From Saposhnikovia divaricata (Eukaryota; Streptophyta; Magnoliopsida; Apiales; Apiaceae), in contig CM071594.1 in assembly GCA_036435485.1 (NCBI GenBank), positions 194,026,216-194,090,215 on the forward strand: a stretch of DNA of 64,000 bases, written 5' to 3'. A model generated the notes under the pieces. The model had not been told where the DNA came from and made no database searches. It saw only the letters and a list, made by a program, of their open reading frames with translations. This document shows, piece after piece, positions 46,020 through 56,170 of this stretch; within the stretch, counting starts at the first letter, position 1; every line of letters begins with the position of its first letter. The position numbers were made by a program, and so were the translations under genes.

Positions 46020-46121
46020 ATCCTGGCGTCGAGCTATTTTTCCGCAGGACCTCTCCCTACCGTATCGTCACCGCAGTAGAGTTTAACCACCAAGTTCGGG
46101 ATGGATTGGTGTGGTTCCTCT
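46020..46121 (-). pseudogene. plastid 5S rRNA fragment (rrn5)
   Basis: The minus strand includes AGAGGAACCACACCAATCCA through the 3' end CTCGACGCCAGGAT, about 102 of 121 nt. The first bases of the rRNA are missing at the nuclear junction. Confidence 0.9.
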
Positions 46122-47235
46122 CATAATAAACTATAATTGCGCCCCCTCCCTAATGTGGGTTATGGCTGAGTTACATGAAGTACGACCTCTTTCTTAAGTT
46201 TAGATTTGAGGAGAAACAAGAAAAAAGTGTGTTTCAACTCCTAATTTAACTAAATATGTAATCTTTCTTCTCAATTGTAAGAGTTTCTATCCACTCCTGA
46301 TTAATATTTTATACTAAATTTATAAGATACACTCTCGCTCCCCCACTTTTCTTTTGTTTTTTTATGAATTCAATTTACTTTTAGTAATATAAAATTAAAT
46401 AATTAGTGAGTATAAAGAGTACTGTTGGAAATGAATGTACATTAAATTGCTAAGAGCTAATATTTTCTATTATATTTAATTGATTCTTGGAGATTCTCTA
46501 AAAAATAGTCACAACCCTGCTGTCTTAGAGTTACTCTTCATAAGCAGTGCAGGTCAGGACCCATCATCATGGGTGGATTCTAAGCACAGCATGCGGGCCT
46601 AATTGAAGTTCTGCCGATTGCATAGTCTAGTCCATGCAATGTCATTTCTGTTCATACCATTCATTATTGTTCCAAGATACAGTGAACCAGGTCTGCCGCT
46701 TCGTAGCCCAGTCACATTGGAGCTTTAGCTTCTAAGGGAGGCCTAGCGAAGCGATACACTCTTGTTTTCACTACACGATCATCAGTTTTATAAATTATAT
46801 ATCCATAGCTTATGATTTGGTGCCCGATCTGTGGGTCTAAAATCTAAGTTGAATGCCACATCTGTTGACACCTTAGTACATCTGTACATGGCATAATAAA
46901 CTATAATTGCGCCCCCTCCCTAATATAGGTTATGGCTGAGTTATATGAAGTACTACCTCTTTCTTAAGTTTAGATTTGAGGACAAACAAGAAAAAAATGT
47001 GTTTCTTAGTCACTCCTAAATTAATTAAATATGTAATCTCTCTTCTCAATTGTAAGAGTTCCTATCCACTCCTAATTAATATTTATACTAAATTTATAAG
47101 ATACATTCTCGTTCGTTTTTTTATGAATTCAATTTACTTTTAGTAATATAAAATTAAATAATTAGTGAGTATAAAGAGTATTGTTGGAAATGAATGTACA
47201 TTAAATTGCTAAGAGTCAATATTTTATATTATATT

Positions 47236-48381
47236 TAATAGTGAGGTAAGAGATTTTTGGAGAAGCTTTAAGGTTATATTGAAGTTGGAATGTTGGGAAA
47301 CCACAGTAGACTAATCGCCCTGAACAATTGTATTAATAATCGCCTTTCAGAGGTAAGCATTTGAAATAACATAATAATCGTTTTACACTTTACAAAGTTT
47401 TAACAAACTTCTGATCAAAAACTCGAAGAATTTTCTGATCAAGAAACTAAAGAACACCAGTTAGTTAATACACGTTGGTTTACCTGAAATGCTTGGTCAT
47501 CCACCACCAGTTATACATCTCAGTTTAACTATCTGCAGTTGACAAACCTAGCTCAAAGAAAGAAATGGAATGTAGTTATGTCATCACGTAAGCCTTGTTA
47601 CGTAGCAGCAAAGAAAAATCTTGTAATATCCTTCAATTCGATTTTCATATAACCTTACAAAAATATATACAGAATTGTCAAGAATCAAAGCCTTTATTTA
47701 ATTATAGTTTGCAAGTAGTGTCGATTAAAATAAACACACTTCTAAGTATAGTTTAACAAACAAATGTGGATCAAACTAACTCATTTATTCAATACTCGAT
47801 CTTCTCTGCAATTTCTGTTCTGGCCTTCTCTTACAGTTACAGCTTTCAGTCTTAAGTGTTTTCAGAAAAAAATGTGTAGATAATTCGAAAGTGATGGGAG
47901 GAAGATGTTTGAAACCTTCACCTACAGCTCGCGGAGTTTACACAATCCTCAACATATCAAATTGACACTTCCAGTTCCAGAAGCAAATGTCCACACCATA
48001 AAAATTCCAGCTGGTCTTCTTCAAGTTCATGGTCTTACCAAATTAATCAAAATGACACACACATAAACAATTGTCAACACAGTGAAAACTCCAGCATGTC
48101 TTCATAGTCTTGCCTAAATAATCAAAACGACGCTCCCGGATGCAAATATGAAATCTCTAGCCAGTCCTCGTCAAGTTCAGGAAATCCCCCAGATAATCCC
48201 TCAGATAATCAAAATGACACTTCCATTAGTCACTTTTTGGATTCCTTCCCTGCATTAACTCCAGGTTTACGCTGAAGGGGTCGGTCCTTGACAAACTAAG
48301 ATTCAGTTACAGAAGCTAACTAAGAGAAGTAATGAACAATGAAGAAGAACTCTACAATTACTCTCATTAGAAGATGCTAAA
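47236..48381. other. unassigned intergenic DNA
   Basis: No gene or element end is recognisable. Between about 47960 and 48240 a degenerate motif recurs ('aatcaaaatgacac' and variants, with 'gtcttcttcaagttca'), roughly every 60-80 bp, perhaps the remains of a short tandem repeat. Confidence 0.4.
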
Positions 48382-48557
48382 TGTTACAGATGAATGAAAA
48401 CAGAAAATGAAGAATGATAATAGATCAGTCTCAACATTACAGCTGTATTTATACTGCTAGCATTCTATAACTAACTTGTAAAAAACTAAGTCAACTCATC
48501 ATAAGAAGGTATTGACTTTTTATTGACTATCATTGACTATCACTACTAGATATAACA
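48382..48557 (-). mobile_element. probable 3' LTR of the minus-strand copia element
   Basis: The inner edge is firm: on the minus strand the purine run AACTTGGGGGGC is followed by TGTTATATCTAG. The outer edge at TGTTACAG (48382) is proposed from the matching TGTTA/TAACA termini. The partner LTR is not in the window, so the length of about 176 bp is tentative. Confidence 0.5.
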
Positions 48558-51312
48558 GCCCCCCAAGTTGGAAGGCTGAAAGTAATCGCAGACTTGCAAC
48601 TTGGAACTCAGATTGGTTAAGGTTGCAGCTCCAACAGCCTTAGTAAACATATCAGCAGGTTGAGCAGTAGTTGAAATATGAGTAGGAACTAGAATGCCTT
48701 TGTCAAAGTTTTCACGCACCAAGTGACAATCAATCTCAATATGCTTGGTGCATTCATGATATACAGGATTAGCTGCTATATAAATGGCAGACTTTGAATC
48801 ACAGTAAAAAGGAATTGGCAGCTTGGTAGAAATCAAGAAATCTTTAAGGACTGCAATTAGCCACAACACCTCACAGCAAGTATCTGCCATGGCTCGATAT
48901 TCAGCCTCAGCTGAAGATCTAGAAACAGTATGCTGCTTCTTACATTTCCAGGAGACAAGAGAATCACCAAGCAATACACAGTAACCAGTCAAAGAGTGAC
49001 GAGTAGTGGGATCACCCCCCCAGTCTGAGTCACAGAAGGCACGAAGGTTGAGAGAGGAAGATACAGAAATGAACAAACCTTTGCTTGGAGACTGTTTGAT
49101 GTATCTTAGAGCCTTGAAAATAGCTTGCATATGATCCACCCTAGGAGAATTCATAAACTGAGATATGATATGAACTGTATAAACTAAATCAGGACGAGTG
49201 ATAATCAAGTAAATCAAACGAACAATCAATTGTCTGTAAGTAGTTGCATCGGCAGGAGATAAAAAAGGAGAAGTATTGTCAAGTAAGTGATGATTTTGTT
49301 CAAGGGGAATGACAGAAGGCTTTGCTGCAGTCAAGCCAGTATCACGAAGCAAGTCCAAAGCATATTTCCTCTGGTTTAAGTAAAACCCTTGAGCTGAACG
49401 AGCCACTTATATACCAATGAAATATTTAACAGGACCAAGATCTTTGATTTTGAATTGAGTATTGAGATACAACTTCACATCTTGAATGAGAGATTCAGAT
49501 GATCCAGTAAACAAAATGTCATCAACATATACTAGAATAGCTAGAAAATGACCATTGGATTGAAGAGTGAAAAGGCTATTATCACTTTGAGACTGTGAAA
49601 AACCATACTGTTTTAGGGCAGCAGAGAATTTAGCAAACCAGCAACGGGGAGCTTGCTTGAGCCCATATAAAGACTTGCACAGTTTACATACATAATCTTG
49701 AGGATTAGCAGGGCATGAATTAGATAGAAAAGAGTAACCTGGAGGCAAGTTCATGTAAACAGTCTCTTGAAGATCACCATTGAGAAAAGCATTGTTGACA
49801 TCAAGCTGATAGACATTCCAATGTTTAGCAACAGCTATAGTCAAAAACAATCGAACTGTAACCATCTTAGCTACTGGAGCATATGTATCATAATAGTCAA
49901 CACCCAATATTTGAGTGAATCCACGAGCTACAAGTCTAGCTTTATAGCGTTCCACAGTGCCATCAGAGTGGTATTTCACTTTAAACAACCATCTGCAATC
50001 TACTATATGCTGATTTGCAGGTCTTAAAACCAGGTCCCATGTATGATTTTCCTCCAAAGCCAAAATTTCATCTTTCATAGCTTGAAACCATTTAGGATGA
50101 GGAGCAGCTTGGTGAAAGGTGTAAGGGATAGGAATTTGAGAGATAGCAGTAAGGTATGCACGATAGGTAGGAGTAAATTTCTGATAAGAAATATGAGTTT
50201 GAATAGGATAAGGATGAGGACTTATACCTGTTGTAGGAGAAGGAGAAGAGAGATTTGTAGTTACTGCATTGATAGATGAAAGACCTGTAAATTCTCGAAA
50301 GCGAGCAGGTAATTGTTTTGTCCTAACAGGTCTAGAATAAGGAATAGACACAACAGGAGTATTACTCCTGTTCTCTGAAGTGTTAGGAGAGGCATGAGTG
50401 TTCTCTGACTCAGAATGAACTGAATGATCCTCTGTTAGCAATGAGGAGATAGGAGGTCAGAATTAACAGGCTGAGAAACAGGAAATAAAGGTGTTTGATC
50501 CACAGTAGAAATGGTAGATGAAGAAGTATGAAAAGGGAAAACTGTTTCAACAAAAGTAACATCTCTAGAATAAACACATTTCTTGGAAGTAAGATCAAAC
50601 ACTTTATATCCTTTTTTACCAAACGGATAACCCAGAAACACCCCCTTAGTAGCCTTTGGCTCAAGCTTATCAGTAACATTAAGATTGGTTGCATAGCATA
50701 AACAACTAAAAGTCCTAAGGTGAGAATAATTTGGTAGTGAGAATAATTTGGTAACTGTTTATACAACACCTCAAAAGGAGTTTGAAACTTCAGGGATTTA
50801 ACAGGTAAAAGGTTGATAATATGGGTAGCAGTAAGAACAAAATCTCCCCAAAAAGAGTTAGGAAGATTAGATTGGAATTTTAAAGCTCTAGCTACATTTA
50901 GAATGTGTTGATGCTTTCTTTCAACTTGGCCATTTTGTTGGGGAGTGGCTGGGCAAGAAGTATGATGAACAATACCAAGAGAAGTAAGGTAGGATTGGAT
51001 ATCAGTATTAGTAAACTCTGTCCCATTATCTGAGCATGACCTTTACTAATTTTGTAAACTGATTTTGAACATAAGCAATGAAATTTTTTATAAGAGATGG
51101 TACTTGAGTTTTAGATGTAAACAAAAAAACCCAAGTAGCTTTAGAAAAGTCATCTACAACTGTTAAGAAGTATCTGTAATTATTGTGAGTAACTTGTTTG
51201 TATGGTCCCCAAACATCAAGATGTATAAAATCAAAAATATCTGTAATATGGTGAAGACTAGTAGGAAATGCATGTCTGTGTTGTTTAGAAAAATGACAAA
51301 TGTCACAGTCAT
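48546..51312 (-). pseudogene. copia pol remnant: integrase, RT and RNase H
   Basis: The integrase core at 51300-51040 is frameshifted (LDVWGPYKQVTHNNYRYF, VDDFSKATWVF). Its C-terminal part runs to 50410. The RT at 50441-49407 is open (AMKDEILALEENHTWDLV, YKARLVARGFTQ, DVNNAFLNGDLQE, VYVDDILFTG). A TAA at 49407-49409 stands where Glu is expected before VARSAQGFYLNQRKY. RNase H at 49406-48546 is open (YCDSKSAIYIA, SRSSAEAEYRAMA, THISTTAQPADMFTKA). The RT sequence resembles copia lineages with a Retrotran_gag_3-type Gag. The element is inactive and split at 51312 by the young copia. Confidence 0.87.
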
Positions 51313-51615
51313 TGTTGGTTTATTAATCCAAACCGGCTGTCATCTCAATTATCATTATTAGTAATATGTTTGTTTTGATTCTGATTTGTTTGTTTTGATC
51401 CTTCACGTGATTGAGGGAGTTTAGGAGAATAAGCGATAGGCAGTTGAGTTATTTTAGGAAGCTGGGTTCTACTCTTCTTCATATGTTTTTCCTATATATG
51501 TATTTGCATTTCGTACTGGTTGAATAACAAGAACAGTGGTTCTACAACATCTTTGTTTTACTTGTTTCATATACACATACACCTATATCTATATGTACTG
51601 TAAAGATACTCTACA
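51313..51615 (+). mobile_element. 5' LTR of young copia element (303 bp)
   Basis: Starts TGTTGGTTTATT and ends GATACTCTACA. The target duplication GTCAT (51308-51312) recurs at 56171-56175. By eye the sequence is identical to the 3' LTR at 55868-56170. Confidence 0.95.
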
Positions 51616-51618
51616 ATC

Positions 51619-51630
51619 TGGTATCAGAGC
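51619..51630 (+). other. primer binding site (initiator tRNA-Met)
   Basis: TGGTATCAGAGC lies three bases after the 5' LTR. Confidence 0.95.
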
Positions 51631-51646
51631 AAGGTGATTACGGTGG

Positions 51647-54600
51647 ATGCCAAAGTATATGCCTAAGTCCAAATCGATGGAAAACAACAAAACAAAGGAT
51701 GGAGCACTTGGGTTGACATATCCCATGTTAACCAGGAGTAATTATGCATCGTGGGCGATTAAGATGCGGGTTTATATGCAAGCCCATGGAGTGTGGAATG
51801 CGATAGAAAATGATGACCCCAAGGTGGTGGTAGATGATCGCACAGACAAGATCGCACTGGCGGCTGTGTATCAAGGGATTCAGGAGGATATTTTGTTATC
51901 AATCGCAGAGAAACGGACTGCGAAGGAGGCCTGGGAGGCTGTTAAAACTATGTGCTTGGGGGCTGATCGTGCAAAGACAGCAAAGATTCAAACTCTTAAG
52001 GCTGAGTTTGACGCGTTGAGTATGAAGGAATCAGAGCCGCTTGATGATTTCTGCATGAAAATAAATAGTTTGGTGACAAATATAAGAACCTTGGGCGAAG
52101 AGGTTAAAGAAGAGTATATTGTGAAAAAATTGCTGCGAGCAGTTCCTACTAAGTTTCTGCAGATAGCCTCTACAATCGAACAGTTTGGGGATTTAAAATC
52201 GATGACAGTCGAGGAAACGGTAGGTTCATTGAAGGCTCACGAAGAGCGTCTGCGAGGATCAGGAGAACAGAGTGGTGGACAATTATTGATGACTGAGGAA
52301 GAATGGTCCAAGAAAGAAAAAGAAGATAGCAAGTTATTATTGACTCGAGAAGAATGGCTTAAGCGAACAAACAGAGGAGAAGGTTCATCTGGTTCGAGAT
52401 CTCGCAGGGATTTTGGACGAGGGGTTCGTGATAAAGGAAGACTGAGATGTTACAACTGTCAGGGATTTGGTCATTTTGCTGCAGACTGTAAAAAGCCAAA
52501 GCGAGAGAAAGAAAATAAGGAGGAAGTAAATATGACCCAGATGCAGGATGACGAACCAGCACTACTTATGGTGGAACGTGTCAAGGGTGATCAAGAGGTG
52601 TTGCTGATTAATGAGAAGCAGGTAATGCCAAAACTAAACCAAGATGCTAAGGGAACTCAAGGAAGATCGAACCTGTGGTACCTAGACAATGGTGCTAGTA
52701 ACCACATGACGGGACAATTATCCAAGTTCAAAGAGATAGATGAGAATGTGAAAGGAAAAGTGAAATTTGGAGACGGATCCACAGTTCTAATCGAAGGGAA
52801 AGGAACCATCAGTTTGAAATGTAAAAATGGGGAGGAGAAGTTGTTAAAAGATGTTTACTATATTCCTTCATTGTGCAATAACATCATCAGCTTAGGGCAA
52901 CTGGCGGAGGAAGGAAACAAAGTCATAATGAATGGCGTCCATTTATGGGTCTATGACGATGATGGGAGACTGATTATGAAGGTAAAAAGATCCTTCAATC
53001 GTTTGTATAAGATCATTATAGAAAGCGGAATCTCGGAGTGCCTGCTGTCAAAAGGTGATGAAGAGGCTTGGCTTTGGCATGCTCGACTTGGGCATGTTAA
53101 CTTTAATGCCATGAATTTGATGAGTACTACCAAAATGGTACGTGGTATGCCCGAAATAAAACTGCAAAGTGATGTGTGTACCGGTTGTCTAATGTCGAAA
53201 CAAACGAGGAAATCTTTTCCTGGTCAGGCGAGCTATAGTGCAAGCAGGGTATTGGAACTTGTCCACGGTGACTTGTGCGGACCAATTTCTCCATCGACAT
53301 CTGGTGGAAATAGATATCTGTTCTTGCTGGTGGATGATTATAGTCGAGTAATGTGGGGATATTTATTGAAGACCAAGGATGAGGCGTTTGAGGCGTTCAA
53401 AAAATTCCGAGCGCAGGTTGAAAACGGAAAGAAGCGCAGGGTAGAAACGTTCCGAACTGATAGAGGAGGTGAGTTTATGTCCAAACAATTCATTGCTTAT
53501 TGTGAAAACGAAGGTATAACAAGACACTTTACTGCACCATACTCGCCCCAACAAAATGGGGTAGTCGGGAGGCGAAATAGAACAGTACTTGAGATGGCTC
53601 GGAGTTTTCTGAAGGAGAAGCAACTACCTCTGACACTTTGGGGAGAAGCTATACGACATTCTATTTACGTACTGAATCGGCTGCCAACAAGGTCTGTAAC
53701 AGGTATGACTCCTTATGAAGCATGGTCGGGAATTAAACCAGACATTGGGCATATTAAGATTTTCGGTTGTTTAGCACATATGAAACTTCCATCTGTGCAC
53801 ACAACTAAACTAGGTGATCGAAGCAAGTTGGTGATTAATTTAGGCAAGGAACCTGGAACAAAGGCATACAGGTTATATGATACGGAGCAATGCACGGTTC
53901 TTGTAAGCCGTGATGTGGTTTTTGAGGAAAATAAATCTTGGCAGTGGGAAAATAACATGGAGCGGAACGAGGGACCTCGAGATACATTTGTTGTGATTGG
54001 GGCAACTACAGATCCTGAAGGAGATAACTGGATGGGTGAACAGTCAGACCTTGAAGAAGATAACCAAGGGGGTGAAGATAACCAAGAGGGTGAACATTCA
54101 CCTCACTCGTTACATTCACCTAACTCTAACTCGTTTTCTGAAGGATCGAGTTCAACAGATGATGTCTCTGTACACACCCCTTCACCTGTGTCTATGAGTT
54201 CAATGAGTAGTGAAGAGGATACAGAAAGTGGGCCAAAACGTTACAGACCTCTGAATGAAATCTATGCTGAAACCCGAGAGGTCCATCTGGACTATGAAGA
54301 GCTCATGCTAGCAGGACTGGAGGAGCCTACAAATTACTCATTGGCCGCTACTGAACAGAATTGGAGAGAAGCCATGAGAAGTGAAATAGAAGCTGTAGAA
54401 AAGAATAAAACTTGGAAATTGACTGAACTCCCACCTGGACAGAAGGCCATTGGTCTGAAATGGGTTTACAAAACTAAGAAAGACACCAGCGGAAAAATTG
54501 TAAAATACAAAGCTCGGATTGTAGCAAAAGGATATGTACAGAAGCAGGGGAGAGACTTTGAAGAAAATTTTGCTCCTGTGACACGCTTGGAGACAGTGAG

Positions 54601-55168
54601 AATTCTGTTGGCACTAGCTGCAAAGTACGGTTGGGAGGTACATCACTTAGATGTGAAATCAGCATTTCTCAATGGCGAAATAGCTGAGGAGGTTTATGTT
54701 ACACAGCCGGAAGGATTCGTCAAAGAAGGACAGGAACACCTTGTTTATAAACTGATTAAGGCTCTCTATGGATTGCGTCAAGCACCACGTGCTTGGTACT
54801 CAAAACTAAGTAAATACCTGGAGGAACTAGACTTTGTAAGGTGTCCCTACGAGCATGCCGTTTATACAAAACGGAAGGGCAGTGAAGTCTTGGTGATCGC
54901 TGTCTATGTTGATGATCTCTTGGTTACAGGAACGGAGCACGCAGGCATAGAAGAATTTAAAAAACAGATGAGTGAAAGGTTCGAGATGAGTAATTTGGGT
55001 AAGTTGTCATACTATCTAGGTTTGGAAGTAAAGCAAGGAGTGAGTGCAATTCAATTGAGACAATCAGCCTACGCAAAGAAAATTCTAGTCAAAGCCGGTA
55101 TGTGGAATTGTAATGCAGTCAAGTTTCCCATGGACCCAAAGGAAAGTATTCACAAAGATGAAGGTTGA
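51647..55168 (+). CDS. Gag-Pol polyprotein of young copia element (Gag, PR, INT, RT)
   Basis: 1,173 residues open from an ATG 17 bp after the primer site. Gag is UBN2-like, with a CCHC knuckle CYNCQGFGHFAADC near residue 268. The protease WYLDNGASNHMTG is near 345. The integrase zinc-binding region WHARLGHVN...CTGCLMSK lies near 477-520. The integrase core has VHGDLCGP (about 541), RTDRGGEF (about 605) and YSPQQNGVVGRRNRT. RT has GLKWVYKTKKD, LDVKSAFLNGE (about 1003), YGLRQAPRAWYSKL and YVDDLLVTG (about 1087). The frame ends shortly after MDPKESIHKDEG because of a small indel; RNase H continues in another frame at 55113-55853. All catalytic motifs named are present. The exact copia lineage was not settled. 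The element sits inside an older copia on the opposite strand. Confidence 0.92.
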   Translation: MPKYMPKSKSMENNKTKDGALGLTYPMLTRSNYASWAIKMRVYMQAHGVWNAIENDDPKVVVDDRTDKIALAAVYQGIQEDILLSIAEKRTAKEAWEAVKTMCLGADRAKTAKIQTLKAEFDALSMKESEPLDDFCMKINSLVTNIRTLGEEVKEEYIVKKLLRAVPTKFLQIASTIEQFGDLKSMTVEETVGSLKAHEERLRGSGEQSGGQLLMTEEEWSKKEKEDSKLLLTREEWLKRTNRGEGSSGSRSRRDFGRGVRDKGRLRCYNCQGFGHFAADCKKPKREKENKEEVNMTQMQDDEPALLMVERVKGDQEVLLINEKQVMPKLNQDAKGTQGRSNLWYLDNGASNHMTGQLSKFKEIDENVKGKVKFGDGSTVLIEGKGTISLKCKNGEEKLLKDVYYIPSLCNNIISLGQLAEEGNKVIMNGVHLWVYDDDGRLIMKVKRSFNRLYKIIIESGISECLLSKGDEEAWLWHARLGHVNFNAMNLMSTTKMVRGMPEIKLQSDVCTGCLMSKQTRKSFPGQASYSASRVLELVHGDLCGPISPSTSGGNRYLFLLVDDYSRVMWGYLLKTKDEAFEAFKKFRAQVENGKKRRVETFRTDRGGEFMSKQFIAYCENEGITRHFTAPYSPQQNGVVGRRNRTVLEMARSFLKEKQLPLTLWGEAIRHSIYVLNRLPTRSVTGMTPYEAWSGIKPDIGHIKIFGCLAHMKLPSVHTTKLGDRSKLVINLGKEPGTKAYRLYDTEQCTVLVSRDVVFEENKSWQWENNMERNEGPRDTFVVIGATTDPEGDNWMGEQSDLEEDNQGGEDNQEGEHSPHSLHSPNSNSFSEGSSSTDDVSVHTPSPVSMSSMSSEEDTESGPKRYRPLNEIYAETREVHLDYEELMLAGLEEPTNYSLAATEQNWREAMRSEIEAVEKNKTWKLTELPPGQKAIGLKWVYKTKKDTSGKIVKYKARIVAKGYVQKQGRDFEENFAPVTRLETVRILLALAAKYGWEVHHLDVKSAFLNGEIAEEVYVTQPEGFVKEGQEHLVYKLIKALYGLRQAPRAWYSKLSKYLEELDFVRCPYEHAVYTKRKGSEVLVIAVYVDDLLVTGTEHAGIEEFKKQMSERFEMSNLGKLSYYLGLEVKQGVSAIQLRQSAYAKKILVKAGMWNCNAVKFPMDPKESIHKDEG

Positions 55169-55853
55169 CACCACTCAATTTAAAAGTATGATCGGAGGTC
55201 TTCGATACTTAGTTCACACGAGGCCAGACATAGCTTACTCCGTTGGTATTGTAAGTCGATACATGGAGAAACCGACTGTCATGCGCGAACTAGCAGCAAA
55301 ACGGATTCTCCGTTATGTCAGGGGTACGCTAAACTACGGCTTAGTTTATGTGAAGGGTTGTGGCAGTGAACTGTTGACTGGGTACTCTGATAGTGACCTT
55401 GCTGGTCATGTTGATGATCGTCGAAGCACGGGAGGTATGGTGTTCTACTTGGATGAAGGATTAGTAACGTGGGCATCACAGAAACAGAAAAGTGTGGCCT
55501 TATCATCATGCGAAGCCGAGTTTATGGCGGCTACTGCGGCGGCTTGCCAGGCCATATGGTTGAGGAAAATGGTGAATCAAGTAACAGGTAAGTACATCGA
55601 ACCAGTGGTGTTATATATAGACAACAAATCTGCGATTGACTTAGCCAAAAATCCAGTCTTCCACGGACGTAGCAAACACATCGATATCCGTTACCACTTC
55701 ATAAGGGAGTGTGTTGAGAATGGTGATATAGTAGTTAAGCACGTGAGCACAGACTTGCAGCGAGCCGATGTTCTGACAAAGGCGCTACCCACAGCAAGGT
55801 TTGAAAAAATGAGGCAGTTGCTTGGTGTTCGAGATCTTCAGACAGTGGTTTAG
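55113..55853 (+). CDS. RNase H domain of young copia element, after frameshift
   Basis: Continues the polyprotein in a different frame: FKSMIGGLRYLVHTRPDIAY, SDSDLAGHVDDRRSTGG, KSVALSSCEAEFMAATAAA, LYIDNKSAIDLAKNPVFHGR, SKHIDIRYHFIREC and VSTDLQRADVLTKALP. These are the usual copia RNase H motifs with D-E-D residues. The true domain begins near 55165, where the frame of the preceding ORF stops; the first residues before that are out of frame. As the polyprotein is broken here, the element probably cannot replicate by itself. Confidence 0.88.
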   Translation: MQSSFPWTQRKVFTKMKVDTTQFKSMIGGLRYLVHTRPDIAYSVGIVSRYMEKPTVMRELAAKRILRYVRGTLNYGLVYVKGCGSELLTGYSDSDLAGHVDDRRSTGGMVFYLDEGLVTWASQKQKSVALSSCEAEFMAATAAACQAIWLRKMVNQVTGKYIEPVVLYIDNKSAIDLAKNPVFHGRSKHIDIRYHFIRECVENGDIVVKHVSTDLQRADVLTKALPTARFEKMRQLLGVRDLQTVV

Positions 55854-55856
55854 ATT

Positions 55857-55867
55857 AAAGGGGAGAA
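55857..55867 (+). other. polypurine tract of young copia element
   Basis: AAAGGGGAGAA lies directly before the 3' LTR, a few bases after the stop codon of the RNase H frame. Confidence 0.85.
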
Positions 55868-56170
55868 TGTTGGTTTATTAATCCAAACCGGCTGTCATCT
55901 CAATTATCATTATTAGTAATATGTTTGTTTTGATTCTGATTTGTTTGTTTTGATCCTTCACGTGATTGAGGGAGTTTAGGAGAATAAGCGATAGGCAGTT
56001 GAGTTATTTTAGGAAGCTGGGTTCTACTCTTCTTCATATGTTTTTCCTATATATGTATTTGCATTTCGTACTGGTTGAATAACAAGAACAGTGGTTCTAC
56101 AACATCTTTGTTTTACTTGTTTCATATACACATACACCTATATCTATATGTACTGTAAAGATACTCTACA
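55868..56170 (+). mobile_element. 3' LTR of young copia element (303 bp)
   Basis: Same length and, by eye, the same sequence as 51313-51615, followed by target duplication GTCAT. Confidence 0.95.

Larger units (their letters stand above)
45713..46121 (-). other. nuclear plastid DNA insertion (trnR-ACG to rrn5)
   Basis: The plus strand carries the complement of the 5' 42 nt of plastid trnR-ACG, then the intergenic spacer, then the complement of most of plastid rrn5, in the order found in the plastid inverted repeat. The edges are sharp: copy 2 of the duplication reads 'tctgtacatg-g-cataataaac' where copy 1 has the insert between 'tctgtacatg' and 'cataataaac'. One nuclear base (G) is missing in the filled copy. 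Confidence 0.9.
45316..47235. repeat. tandem duplication, about 0.75 kb per copy, one copy with plastid insert
   Basis: Copy 1 (45316-46485) and copy 2 (46502-47235) both begin 'tctctaaaaaatagtcacaaccctgctg' and end 'atattttNtattatatttaat'. They differ by scattered substitutions and small indels. Copy 1 contains 409 bp of plastid DNA absent from copy 2. The function of the unit is unknown; no reading frame is shared. Confidence 0.92.

Noticed and set aside
45653..46079. Plus-strand reading frames across the plastid insertion
   Set aside because: They read the non-coding strand of trnR-ACG/rrn5 plastid DNA; shadows, not genes.
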